A stretch of 64,000 nucleotides of DNA from Symsagittifera roscoffensis (taxonomy: Eukaryota; Xenacoelomorpha; Acoela; Convolutidae), in contig NC_087069.1 in assembly GCF_963678635.1 (NCBI RefSeq), positions 46,018,792 through 46,082,791 on the forward strand, given 5' to 3'. The notes below the pieces were generated by a model. The model saw nothing but the letters and a program-made list of their open reading frames with translations. It had not been told where the DNA came from and did not search any database. Shown here in pieces: positions 32,728 to 42,592 of this stretch. The position numbers were made by a program, and so were the translations under genes. Position 1 is the first letter of the stretch. The number at the start of each line of letters is the position of its first letter.

Positions 32728-33345
32728 TCATTGCGTGTTTGTCAGCATGTTATTTGGAAAAATGAAAAGTGAAAATGTTTCAAAGGTTTCAAGATTGTGA
32801 ATTATAGAGCTATAATTGCTTTTGAAATTCCACTTTCTTGAATATTTTAGATTGGGGATGAATATTTTATAATTTTTACGTGGTTGATTTCTAAGTCGTG
32901 TTGATGTTCTATGTTCTGATTTATCGATTTGCTCTTGGGGTATTTTTTGTTCGGTCATTTTTCTATTTTTTCTTTCTTTTTGAGGTGTTCTTTGGTCTAG
33001 GTGTTTTGTATTGTTTTTGGTGGTGGTTGATTTTGTATTTTTATTTCCAATGGGAATATCATTTTGTTCCTCTGTTGTGTTTTCCGGATGTGGGTCATTT
33101 TGAATAACTTTTAAACCTGTAAAAGAATATAATTGAGTTAATTCGCGGAGTGCGTATTCTTTTGGATAATAAGGTAATAGGTTGTTTCGGTGCTGAACAA
33201 TTTCTTTTTTGTCTGAGTCGGTAATTTTATATGTGACATCAGTGGGTTTTGAAATTAATTGGTATGGTCCTTTACGAAGGGGTTGTAATTTTTTAGAAAT
33301 TCCTTTTTGAGTAGTGAAATTAGGTATTAAAACAAAATTCAGATT
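32728..33345 (-). CDS. pol: Integrase C-terminal tail with GPY/F module (pol, shifted frame)
   Basis: The main pol frame stops at 33339. A second frame, open through this point and on to 32728, continues with GISKKLQPLRKGPYQLISK, the GPY/F module found at the end of many gypsy and retroviral integrases. It then has a long basic, low-complexity tail (TSTRLRNQPRKNYK). The Met-started part is 32958-32728. A single frame change near 33345 therefore separates the integrase core from its own C-terminus. Such tails bind DNA or chromatin and guide target choice. Confidence 0.75.
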   Translation of the reverse strand, partial: NLNFVLIPNFTTQKGISKKLQPLRKGPYQLISKPTDVTYKITDSDKKEIVQHRNNLLPYYPKEYALRELTQLYSFTGLKVIQNDPHPENTTEEQNDIPIGNKNTKSTTTKNNTKHLDQRTPQKERKNRKMTEQKIPQEQIDKSEHRTSTRLRNQPRKNYKIFIPNLKYSRKWNFKSNYSSIIHNLETFETFSLFIFPNNMLTNTQ

Positions 33346-36300
33346 TTTAAATCGGAGGCTGGTGTAAAACGTGAATTTATTTGTTCATTAATATTTTGCC
33401 TTTGTAATAACTTTTTTGTTATTTTTTGATAAACTTCATTATATTTTTTATCTCTATTTAAAATCCATTCGGTGTGTGTACCGGAGGCTAATTTAAGAAT
33501 TTGTGGGTGATGAAAATGATCTTCATCGTGTGTATGTAAAGGTAGGTTATAACAAATTGAGTCTTTATTTGGTTGACAATAACCTTGTGCGTTTTTATGA
33601 GAGTTTGCTGTAAACATTATTGGTTTGCGTGGCTTTTGGTTAAAAACCATTTCATATGGTGACATTCCTAGAGTTGTCGTGATTTGTGAATTATATGCTA
33701 AGGGAAATAATTTTACATCTGCTGACCATTCGGTATATTTTGTATCATTTCCGTTGATGATACATCTAAGATATTCTTGTAATGAACGGTTCATACCTTC
33801 GACTAAGCCGTTTGTCCAAGGTGCGTGAGATGTACGTGGTTTGTGTTTAATATTATATAAATGACATAGTGTGATGATTTCATTATTTATGAATTCTGTA
33901 CCGTTGTCTGTAACTAAAATTTCTGGTAGTCCAAATTTTGCTATCCAGTGTTCATAAAGCGTTGTGTACGCATAATAAGCGTTACAATGTGGTACTGGGT
34001 TAAGTGCTACATAATGTGTAAATGCGTCAACAATTACCATAATGTAGGAGTTTCCTTCTGATGAGGGTGAAATTGGTCCTTTAGTATCAAATGAGATACG
34101 ATGATTAAAGTACAAACTTTGTCCTTTAAAGTCTTGTTTTTGTGCTATTTGTTTTTGATTTGGGTAAGGTTTATTTAGTTGACATACTATACAGTCATTG
34201 CATAGTACTTTTATCCAAATTGGTGCATTTGGAAAATAAACGTTTTGTATGAAATTTGAATATGTTTTTTCTGATCCAGAGTGTCCTTTAATATTTTGTG
34301 TATGTGAAATATTAAAAGCTATGAGAATCATACTTAAAGGGAGACAAGGAACTGTAGATTCATTTAAGTGATATTCTAAAAGGTCTGTATTTTCGTTAAT
34401 TGTTGTGTTATTAAATTTGCGAAAGTATCGGAGGAGTGTTTTGTTTCCTAGAATGGTTGAATCTGCCTTGATAGGTTTAGTTTTATATTTGTGCCATGAT
34501 TTTAGTTGTCTAATTATCGGGTCAAGATTTTGATATTGTTTCAGTGTTGAAATTGTAATTGTTTCTGTTGGAGGGAGAAAAATGTTTTCAATTTCGAATT
34601 TAGATAAGGGTATTGTATCTAGTGGGTCATGGAGGTCAAAAACTTGATTTATTGTGTATTTTGAATCGTTTGTTTGTGGTCCTGATAAGTTTATTTTATC
34701 AGTTAAATTTTCTTTTTCAATTAGTGGAAAATGGTCTTTTTTAGGCGGGTGTTGTTTGATTCTTTTTTGTTGGGTGTTATTTTTTATCCATTGTGAATAT
34801 GGGATTGGTTTAAAAATTGATGTTCCAAGTAGATCAACTTCATAGTGATTATTTTGACAATCTAAATAAAGTGGGAAATGTTGTAAACTATTTATTTGTG
34901 TTTGTTCAACGTCAGTTTTTACTGCATATTTGCATTCCAATCGGGGTGATGTTTCATTTTCTGCAAGGTAGAATTTTATATTTTTGGGTATTTCAACTGT
35001 TGTTTTTCGTGTAAGTAATTCAGGTGGCGTATTTCGACTTAAGGTGTCTGGTAATGCAAGATTTTTTCCTGCGGTCCAAACTATATGTAAGTTTGGGAAT
35101 TTCATTAAAATTAGTTGAAATCTATAAACTCGGTGGTTTGGATTAGACTTTTGTGTAAAAAGAAAAATGATTGGTTTATGGTCTGTGAATAGAACTGTGG
35201 GATGTTTTGATCCAAGTATCAGAAATTCATATTCTGTTAGTGTATATATTATGGCTGTACATTCTCTCATTAGAGTTGAGAGTCGTAGCTCTGCTTGAGT
35301 GAATAATCGAGAATTTGCTGATATGAGGTTCATTTTATTTGTACCGTTGTGTGATTGTAATAATGCTGCACCGATGCCAAAGTTCGAAGCATCGCACATT
35401 GCATAAAATGGTTGATCGGGGTCTGGAATTGTGTTGGAAATTTGTTCAGCTAAAAGTTTCTTTATTTCTTCAAATCGTGCTTGATGTTCTGTATTCCATT
35501 CAAAATTATTTTGTTGTCTAAGGATATTATAGAATGGACGTAGATATAATTGCATTTTATAAACATATTTGCTTAAAAAGTTTAACATTCCAAGAAATTC
35601 TTGGATTTTCTTTTTATTTGTTGGTGGTTGGAGTTTTTGAATAGCGTCAATGCGTGATTTCAATGGAGTGATTGTTTTTCTTTCTATATTATGTCCTAAG
35701 AATTTAACTCTTGTCAAAAAGAAGTGTGATTTATCGGGGGCGGCCTTCAGATTTTCGTTCTGAAGTATTTGGTGATATTTTTCTAAAACATTGAACATTT
35801 CTTCTTTTGTTTGTGATTGCATAAAAACATCGTCTAAATAGGTGATTGCGTTTTTCTTGAGTATTAGTGGTCTAAAGATTTTGCTCATAAAAGCTGAAAA
35901 TGCTGCTGGTCCTATGGATATTCCATAGAATAAGCGGTTGAATTCATATTGTTGATTTCCAATAACAAATTGTGTTAAACGTCTCGATTGTTCATCTAAT
36001 GGCATTTGATTATATGCACTATTCATGTCGGAGGTTGTAAAGTATTTTCCGTTTATTTTTGTTAAAATAACTTGTATTGGTTCAATGGGCCAATTACACT
36101 TTGATTCATCTATGAGTGAGTTGAGGTATCTAGCATCGAGAACGATTTTTAATGATCCTCCTTTAGCTAGAATGATAACGGGGTTGATAAATGTGTTGCC
36201 TTTTGGTTGTTCTTCTTTATTAACTGGTGATATAATGTTGTATTGTTCTAAAATGTCGAGTAATCTGTTCACTTTATCGTGTAAGTGAATTGGTACTTTA

Positions 36301-37330
36301 CTTGCTCTCTGTTTTTTGAAAACTGCGTCTGGTTTTAACGGGAGATGTAGTGATGAGCTGATTTTGCCAACATCGAATTTGGATGTTGCATAGACTGATG
36401 AATATTTAATTAGCTGTTTGGCTAAGTTTTCAAATTCGTCTTGTGTTATTTGTGAATGTTGGAAATTAAACATTGTTAAAAATTTCTGTTGATCCTCTGT
36501 GTAGTTACTTATGTTGAATGTAGGTTTGAAATATGGGGTTTTTGTGAAATAATCCGTATTTCTATTTTCGTTACTTATTATGTTATTTATAGATAATTCC
36601 TCATTAAGGATTGTGGATTGGCAAATATCTAGTAATTGGAGTATATTATTTACGCGATAGGCTTTTTCGTGTATTGGTGATATTGTAGCGTTGGTTTCGC
36701 AATAGCCTAAAAGTCCTAAAGGTAATGTTACTTGGTAAGGTGTATTGTTGTATACATGTAAGGAAATAATATCTGAATTCGAGTTTTTCAAATATTTTAT
36801 TGATGAGATTGTGATTTTGAAAAATTTATGAATAGGTTTGAATTCAAAGTCTGACATATAAAATTTTTGTTTGTTTTGTTCTTTATCATATTGGTGAACT
36901 TGTTTGAGTGAAAAATTATAGATGTTTCCTGATAGTGGTTTCAAGTGTTTTCTTTGTTGATTATATATTGGGTAAAATTTTGAAAAGAATGGTGGTTGTT
37001 TATTTAATCTTTGAAAAAACGTTAGGGATATGTCTTTTGTTTTCGTATATTTATCTTTGATTAATATTTTACTATTCAAGATGTTGATTGTTGGTATATA
37101 TTTCGAGATAAATGGTATTCCAATGATATTATGTTTAATATCAGTGATATGGAATATTTGTTTAAATGGCTTATTTAAAATTTTATTTTGCTCTATTGTT
37201 CTTGTGGGGAGAAGAAATAATTGGATTTTTCCGTAGTTTATTAATGTTGATCCCTGTGCTGTTGCTAACTTACTGGAGGTTTCAGAGGTGTTAGTTTTGG
37301 GTGTAATGTTTTTATTTCATTCCATGTGGG
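33339..37330 (-). CDS. pol: Retroelement Pol: RT, RNase H and integrase
   Basis: The Met-started frame 37079-33339 has 1246 codons, and the same frame is open upstream to at least 37330, adding the protease C-terminal part (IIGIPFISKY). Numbered from the Met: 105-152 has a spacer motif LPLGLLGYCE typical between protease and RT in some gypsy clades. RT spans about 270-510 with D351 and YLDD at 414-417. RNase H spans about 555-690 with D563, E606, D633 and D678. The integrase finger is H926, H933, C963, C966. The catalytic triad is D998, D1058, E1094, with exactly 35 residues between the last two (DD35E). All catalytic residues are present. It would copy the RNA and insert the DNA. The frame ends just before the GPY/F module. 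Confidence 0.95.
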
Positions 37331-37503
37331 GATGTTTATTAAATTTGATTCTGCTCCTGAATCAATTAAAAAATCAATTTCAAGATCTGGTGGTGGAAAT
37401 TCTTTGTTTCTTGGACTTTCTAAGAGAAATGGTATTGTCCAAATTTTTTCTTTGGGTTGTTCTTTTTGTATATTTTGATAGATTGATTTGTGTTTAAGAA
37501 TTT
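37265..37503 (-). CDS. pro: Retroelement aspartic protease, N-terminal part
   Basis: This frame is open from about 37503 to a TAG at 37265-37267 and contains DFLIDSGAESNLI at about 37340-37370, the D-S-G active-site loop of retroviral aspartic proteases. It overlaps the end of the zinc-knuckle ORF by about 80 bases in the -1 frame, the usual arrangement for gag-pro frameshifting. CTTAAAC, a variant of known slippery heptamers, lies in phase at 37492-37498. Downstream, the rest of the protease is in the pol frame, so a second frame change near 37300 splits the enzyme; this one looks like damage. The protease would cleave Gag and Pol precursors. Confidence 0.8.
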
Positions 37504-38735
37504 TGTTTTATCATTGTCAGTGGGTTGATTTGTAGTGTTAATTCTATTAGTTTCTTGCGTCGTTGGTGTGGAATGTATGGGTTTAGTATAATAATTGTGA
37601 AGAAATTCTGATTGATTTTCATATATGTGTGATGAAAAAGGTTGTTCATATATAACAGATTCATAGTCATTTTCGACTTTAATCATATTGATGGAGAGAG
37701 TGTTTTCTGTGTCGCTTTCTGAGTCTGATGATCCACAGTTTATTTGATTGAGTTGTAACGTATCAGTTACTGTGTCATCAATACCTGGAGGGTCTGATGT
37801 TGTTTCTGGATTAGATTGTACTTGATTGATATGTCTTTGATGTTTAGGTGTACTACTTCTGTGGCGATTATTAGAATTATTGTAGTGATTATTATTCCGG
37901 TGTGGTGATTGGGAATAATTTCTATAACGATTATTATAACTTGAATGTCGATTTTGGGAATTATTTCGCGATCTATTTTGATAATTACTGTTTGTTCTGT
38001 TGTATGAGTTATTTCTTGATCGGTTGTTTGGATAATACTGATTTCGATTGTTTGAATAACTTCTATTTCGATTATTAGAGTAGTTTCTATTTCTATTATA
38101 TGATGAGTTTCGTGATTGATTGTTTGGATAGTATCTATTTCTTGATTGGGAATTAGATCTAGAAACAAACTGTGTTGTGTTTGAATTAGATCTGGAGTAG
38201 TTATTTCGACTATTTGGTCTATTGTAGTGATTTTGTGACGAATTTTGTGTATTTCTTCGTTCTGGCGATCGTCCTCTATAACTTGAGTTATGTGGTGATT
38301 GATTTCTTGTATAATTTTTATTGTTCGGGAGTGGTTTTCCTGAACTATTGTTGCTATATACATTTTTGTTCGGTAGATTTTGATCTTTCTTCATATATTG
38401 ATAAAATGACTTATTTGGTTCTTTGTATTTTTGAGGTTTGTTTTGATTATCTTGCTGTTTTTGTCTACATTCAGAAATACTATGTCCGTATCGTCGGCAA
38501 TAATTACACCATTTTTTGAAGGATGGTTTGCCTTTAAAGTTTGGGTGTTTTTCGTAAATATTGAGTATTTCAGTGATTTTTTCAACGAGGTCTGTATCTG
38601 ATTCCTGTATATTGTTAATATTTGTGGAAGCTGTTCCAATTCTGTTAACGTATTGTAATTTCAGATTTTCCGTTTCTTCGAGTTTCATTGTGATTTCTGC
38701 TTGTTCTAATTTGTCTACTAGTTTTCGAAAATCTA
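37420..38735 (-). CDS. gag: Gag nucleocapsid part: zinc knuckle and Asn/Ser/Arg-rich tail
   Basis: The Met-started frame 38688-37420 has 422 codons and is open upstream to the point where the capsid frame stops, so one frame change near 38735 has split Gag. A single CCHC knuckle (C61, C64, H69, C74; WCNYCRRYGHSISEC) is the RNA-binding nucleocapsid signature. It is followed by about 200 residues of low-complexity Asn/Ser/Arg/Tyr repeats (units such as NRNYSNNRNRSYS). An acidic segment (SDSESDTEN) precedes the C-terminus. The long tail is unusual next to one knuckle. Confidence 0.85.
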
Positions 38736-39890
38736 AATCGGTTCTCGAATTGAAGAAGGATGGGATGCTCTCTTTTTTATTGCTATTTTCCTTAATTGTG
38801 GTGTTAAGGTCATCATTAAGATTTCTGTCATCTTTGTGTTTTTATAGTCGTGCGTATTTAATGAATATGCTTTTCGAACTAGTGTTTCGATTCGTACTGC
38901 TAATTGCTTGATGGTTTCGTTTGGTAATCTGCGAATTTCATTACATAAAACTCTTTGTTGTTGTTTGTTTCTTTCGGAGTCAAACATTTTTGAAAATTCT
39001 TGTGTAAACCTTTTCCAATTTGATTTTATTTCTAGAGGCAATACTGAAAACCATTTTTGGGCTGCGCCATCTAAAGTTGTTTGTATCAAAGCTGTGCGTC
39101 GATGTATCCAGTTTTGATGTAGTGGCGTATTAATTGGTTCAGGTCCTATATTTAAAATCAAGTTTGCTGTTACTGCATTTAAATAGTCTTCTACAGAGTA
39201 CTCAGGGTCTGTTCCTGTGAATACCATTAAAGGTTTATTTGATGTTATTGATGATCCACCCATAAGGTATGGATTCATTGTAATTTGTAATGATTCTGCT
39301 GCATTTGGCATTTGAGAAAAATTTGAAAGTTGATTTCTTGTTATTTCGTGTTGTTGAAGATAATATGGGAGTGGTATTTCATTTTGCATTTGTGTTGGTT
39401 GGTACGAGTGTGCAATCATTGGGTTTTGTTGTTGAATTGGTTGAAAAGATTGTGTATTAATTGGGTTTTGTTGCTGAATTGGTTGTTGATGTTGTGTATC
39501 TATCGGTTGTGGAGAAAAAATTCTATGATTTGCATGTGGTTTCTGTATTCCTTGTCCACGATATTCTTGATTATATGGTGCAAATATGTCTGGTTGTAAG
39601 AAATCATCATCTGAGGATAGATAATCCATTTGATAAGATGTCTGTTTTTTATTTTTATTTTGTTGAAAAAATGGGTAATTTTCACTACGATCCTGTGGAG
39701 GATGTAAATTTGTTTGAAAATTTACTGAATTATGTGGTACCATTGAGTTATCCCAGTTTCGAGATCTTGTATAATGACTAAAATTTTTTCGTGGTTGATA
39801 ATTTGTTTTTGATGGATGTGTGTAATTATAATTATGGTCTGCAAAATTGTTTCTAGTGAACGTTTTGCGTGTTTTTGACGGTATTGTCAT
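38733..39890 (-). CDS. gag: Gag capsid part
   Basis: 385 codons. Residues 1-190 are disordered-looking, Asn/Gln/Pro-rich, with repeats of the type QPIQQQNPI. Residues about 205-365 match the retrotransposon Gag capsid pattern: MVFTGTDPEYSVEDYLNAV, then W-x-x-RR, AAQKWFSVLP, WKRFTQEFSKMF and a Gln-rich helix. Gag would assemble the particle. The stop after residue 385 lies at a frame change; sequence in the next frame continues directly into the nucleocapsid ORF. Just upstream, the frame of the preceding ORF ends in TGA (39894-39896), two codons before this Met and in the same frame. Confidence 0.85.
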   Translation of the reverse strand: MTIPSKTRKTFTRNNFADHNYNYTHPSKTNYQPRKNFSHYTRSRNWDNSMVPHNSVNFQTNLHPPQDRSENYPFFQQNKNKKQTSYQMDYLSSDDDFLQPDIFAPYNQEYRGQGIQKPHANHRIFSPQPIDTQHQQPIQQQNPINTQSFQPIQQQNPMIAHSYQPTQMQNEIPLPYYLQQHEITRNQLSNFSQMPNAAESLQITMNPYLMGGSSITSNKPLMVFTGTDPEYSVEDYLNAVTANLILNIGPEPINTPLHQNWIHRRTALIQTTLDGAAQKWFSVLPLEIKSNWKRFTQEFSKMFDSERNKQQQRVLCNEIRRLPNETIKQLAVRIETLVRKAYSLNTHDYKNTKMTEILMMTLTPQLRKIAIKKRASHPSSIREPI

Positions 39891-39893
39891 GGG

Positions 39894-41036
39894 TCAATGT
39901 GTTTGGTAATCCATGTGTGAATATTTTGGGGCAACCGAAGGTTTAACGGTTGATTGTAAGGTTACCTGTGTTTGTGAAGGGTTTGTATTTCTTGGTGTTG
40001 TTAAGTTTGGACGTATTGGTGAAATACTTTGTTGTGTAGTTGTTGTGTGTACGATTTCTTCATTTATGAAGTGTGATGGTGTCTGGATATCTTGTTGAGT
40101 AAGATTCCTAGTTCCATTGAGGTTTTAATTGTGTATGACTGTAGAGTTTAAACTATTATTTTGCGTATCGGGTAAAAATGTATTATAGTTTAATGGTGTT
40201 GCATCAATGTTTAATGGTATGACTCTTACATAATCTCTTATATAAGATATCGTACTTATTGCTTGACTTGAGATTGATTGTGGGAAGTTTATGAATGCGG
40301 GATGAGACCATTCGGGGTCCCAAACATAGTCTGATTGTTCTGTGATAGCAGTATCATCGTTTGAGTTTTGAGGTCTAAAATTTTTTCTTGCTTGTGAAAT
40401 TAAATCAAAATTGTGTGTGAAATAATCGATTATGAACCATGCCAAAATTTTTTGTAGGTCATGTTTTGTATGTTGTGAAACTTCATCTTTCGTGAAATTT
40501 TCTTTAATGATATTTAGAAAACTAGAGAGTAGTGTGATTTTATGTCGTACTCTTATATGTTTAGATGTTTCTGTCGGTGAGACATTTGGTATTTGGATTT
40601 CGTTTTCTAATATCGATATATAACTATATATTATTGCAAAAACTTCATTGGTGAATATGGAGTTTGCTCTTTGTGAGTTATGATATTGGATGCTTTTGAT
40701 ATATTCTGAGAATACTTTTGAAAATTCTAAATCAAGGTCGTCTGTTTGAATTGTATATTTGCTGTGATTCTGGTTTGGTGAGGTGAATTCTATGGAGTAG
40801 ATTCCGTATTGTTGTGTTAAGTTACATATATCTTTTAGATAGTGATCGATAATTTGTCTTTTGATTTTTACATCTGGGAACTCTGTTTTACATGGACTGA
40901 TTCCGGGTTCAAATAAATTTAAGAGTAAATTTTTGCAAAATATATGTTGTCCTCTATCTGTGGTTGCATCTACTATAAAAGGAAAGATATCATCATCATC
41001 TGGACTTTCTTCACCTGGGGTGTGCGTTGAGCTCAT
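39894..41036 (-). CDS. Gag-upstream ORF (matrix-like?), one in-frame stop
   Basis: The Met-started frame runs 41036-40125 (303 codons). After that TAA (40125-40127) the same frame stays open to TGA at 39894-39896, so it is probably a 380-codon ORF with one nonsense change. It begins with Asp/Glu-rich DDDIFPFIVDATTD, has a helical middle and ends Thr/Pro/Gln-rich. It shares frame with the capsid ORF, from which only TGA-CCC separates it. It may therefore be the N-terminal part of Gag with a stop, or a separate protein. No family is recognised. It overlaps the preceding ORF by 26 bases. Confidence 0.65.
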
Positions 41037-41475
41037 TTTTTCGTTCGATGACTGTTAATATGTAATTATCAATGTGTCTAATTGGTTGATTCCAATTGTA
41101 TAAATGTACTGGTTTGTGTTTATACTGCTTTTTTATTCTTCTTTTTCCTCTTTTTGATGAATTTGAGGTTGTTTCTGAGTCAGAGAAATATAATTGATCG
41201 TGAATTGGGCAATTTTTATCTATTGATTCTTTTAATTTATAAAGTTCGTCTAAACTGCTGGTTTCTGATTCTGAAAATGCGTTTCGGTTTTTTGAAAATC
41301 TTTTTCGTGTTATTTGTCTTTGTTTAGTTATTATTTTTCTTTTTAGTGTTTGTCGTTTTGTTCGAATATATCCAGCTGTTTGTGTATGAGGTGTGATTAC
41401 AAGGTGACACTTGTTAAGTGGGTGGGGGAGAACAAAGTTGTTCTTTTTGATCGGAGGATAGGCCTTGATGATCAA
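41011..41475 (-). CDS. Small basic ORF at the 5' side of the retroelement
   Basis: 154 codons, strongly basic (KRQTLKRKIITKQRQITRKR and KRGKRRIKKQYKHK) with a Ser/Glu patch between (SESETSSLDEL and FSDSETTSNSS). It overlaps the next ORF by 26 bases. The composition would suit an RNA-binding or nuclear regulator, but nothing identifies it and chance cannot be excluded. Confidence 0.45.
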   Translation of the reverse strand: MIIKAYPPIKKNNFVLPHPLNKCHLVITPHTQTAGYIRTKRQTLKRKIITKQRQITRKRFSKNRNAFSESETSSLDELYKLKESIDKNCPIHDQLYFSDSETTSNSSKRGKRRIKKQYKHKPVHLYNWNQPIRHIDNYILTVIERKNELNAHPR

Positions 41476-41857
41476 GTTTTAAAATTAATTAAGTATAAAA
41501 TGATTTAAGATCTAAGGATAAGCCTTGATGATCTGATTTTAAAATTAAGTGAATTTAAGTTTAAAATGATAAATTTGTGTAAAGGAAAGATTTAGTGTTT
41601 TGATGGTATTAGTGAGCTTATGAGTGCTGTTATGTTTAGGTGATGAAGCTGGAACACCAGGATGATTTATAATTACTAACCAATTATTGTCATGCTACTA
41701 ATTTTTATTTTGATTTTCCAATAAATATTTTTCAAACATGTTTTATATTTTACTGCAGAATTTAGGAAAACGATCTGAGATCTTTTTATCAATCGTTATT
41801 GTATATTAATAATTTTGTTTAGCGCCTGAAATGATTTTGAAGATTAACTTCAAGGTT

Positions 41858-42091
41858 TTATGTTTGCAAATGAAAATCTAAATTCATTGCCAGTAGTATT
41901 CTAAATACAAAAGTTTGTTCTGGCTTTTGCCGAACTATCATATAACTATATGGCAAGTTTCTACTTTGTCGTATGTCGTCTCTGGCTCGAGGTCTTCTTC
42001 CAATTCCGGGTAGTTCTGTTATGGTTCGGAATATTGGCTCTGATCTATTGAGTCGTAGAGACATTTCGAATAAATTATCGTCGTATAACAT
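41858..42091 (-). CDS. Leader ORF next to the primer-binding site
   Basis: 77 codons from ATG, in a frame that is open from before the primer-binding site, giving about 105 open codons. Contains GIGRRPRARDD, an arginine-rich patch. It could be a small leader peptide or a first exon spliced to downstream ORFs. No motif supports function. Confidence 0.3.
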   Translation of the reverse strand: MLYDDNLFEMSLRLNRSEPIFRTITELPGIGRRPRARDDIRQSRNLPYSYMIVRQKPEQTFVFRILLAMNLDFHLQT

Positions 42092-42158
42092 TTTGTAAAT
42101 GTTTTGTCTAATTTCTAATCTATTTTTGGTTAATTCTAAGCTATTAGAGTCTTGTTCG

Positions 42159-42176
42159 AGACTTATGGTCGCACCA
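42159..42176 (-). promoter_or_regulatory. Primer-binding-site candidate
   Basis: Two bases inside the 5' LTR the minus strand reads TGGTGCGACCATAAGTCT. It begins with TGG, complementary to a tRNA CCA end. The complement would be a tRNA 3' end ...GGTCGCACCA. I cannot assign the tRNA. Confidence 0.6.
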
Positions 42177-42178
42177 GA

Positions 42179-42588
42179 TGAGTTATGACCAAAGTGTATA
42201 ACTCATAGAGTAATTTCGGATAGGGTACACCGTCTGCTCGTCACGCTATCTTATTTTCGGCCGGATAGATTCGTGCAACTTCTTAGTCTAATACCGATCC
42301 TAATCTTACTCTTATATTATCTAGTCTCAGGTTGTTTAACTAGTCTCTGCTAGGCTCAATAGATCTAGGGTATACTGGTTTATTGCGGCTGCTGAAGTAC
42401 TCGGGAGAGTTCAACTAATTTCTAAGTTAAATTCAAATCTCTCTGGTGCTGAAATTACAAGTAATTTCAGCACTTACAAATAAGTGGTTTGTTAGTTAGA
42501 TGGATCATGATTGGTTAATATTAAATACTTTACATTGGTAAAATATCTAATTTATCCAATCATAAAATGTAGTTTAGATCAGGTTCCA
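42179..42588 (-). repeat. 5' LTR of the large retroelement
   Basis: Same 410-bp sequence. As the upstream LTR it should contain the promoter. A TATAAG-type A/T-rich box lies in the middle on the minus strand (around 42313-42323), but the start site cannot be fixed by eye. AATAAA is at 42379-42384 and the 12-bp-arm palindrome at 42446-42473. Confidence 0.95.
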
Positions 42589-42592
42589 AATC
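42589..42592. repeat. Target-site duplication, right (AATC)
   Basis: AATC follows the terminal CA of the right LTR and equals the four bases before the left LTR, which proves that the two LTRs bound one insertion. Confidence 0.9.

Larger units (their letters stand above)
24246..42588 (-). mobile_element. 18.3-kb LTR retroelement with env-like gene (errantivirus-like)
   Basis: Complete element on the minus strand: 410-bp LTRs (24246-24655 and 42179-42588) with TG...CA ends, AATC target duplication at 24242-24245 and 42589-42592, a primer-binding-site candidate, gag, protease-RT-RNase H-integrase in Ty3/gypsy order, an Env-like gene and at least four further ORFs. The LTRs differ at 4 of 410 positions by my alignment, so insertion is recent. 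The coding part nevertheless has two or three in-frame stops and several frame changes. That number is plausible for a ~15-kb coding load after ~1% LTR divergence, or could include assembly indels. It is far longer than typical gypsy elements of 5-9 kb. Confidence 0.93.
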
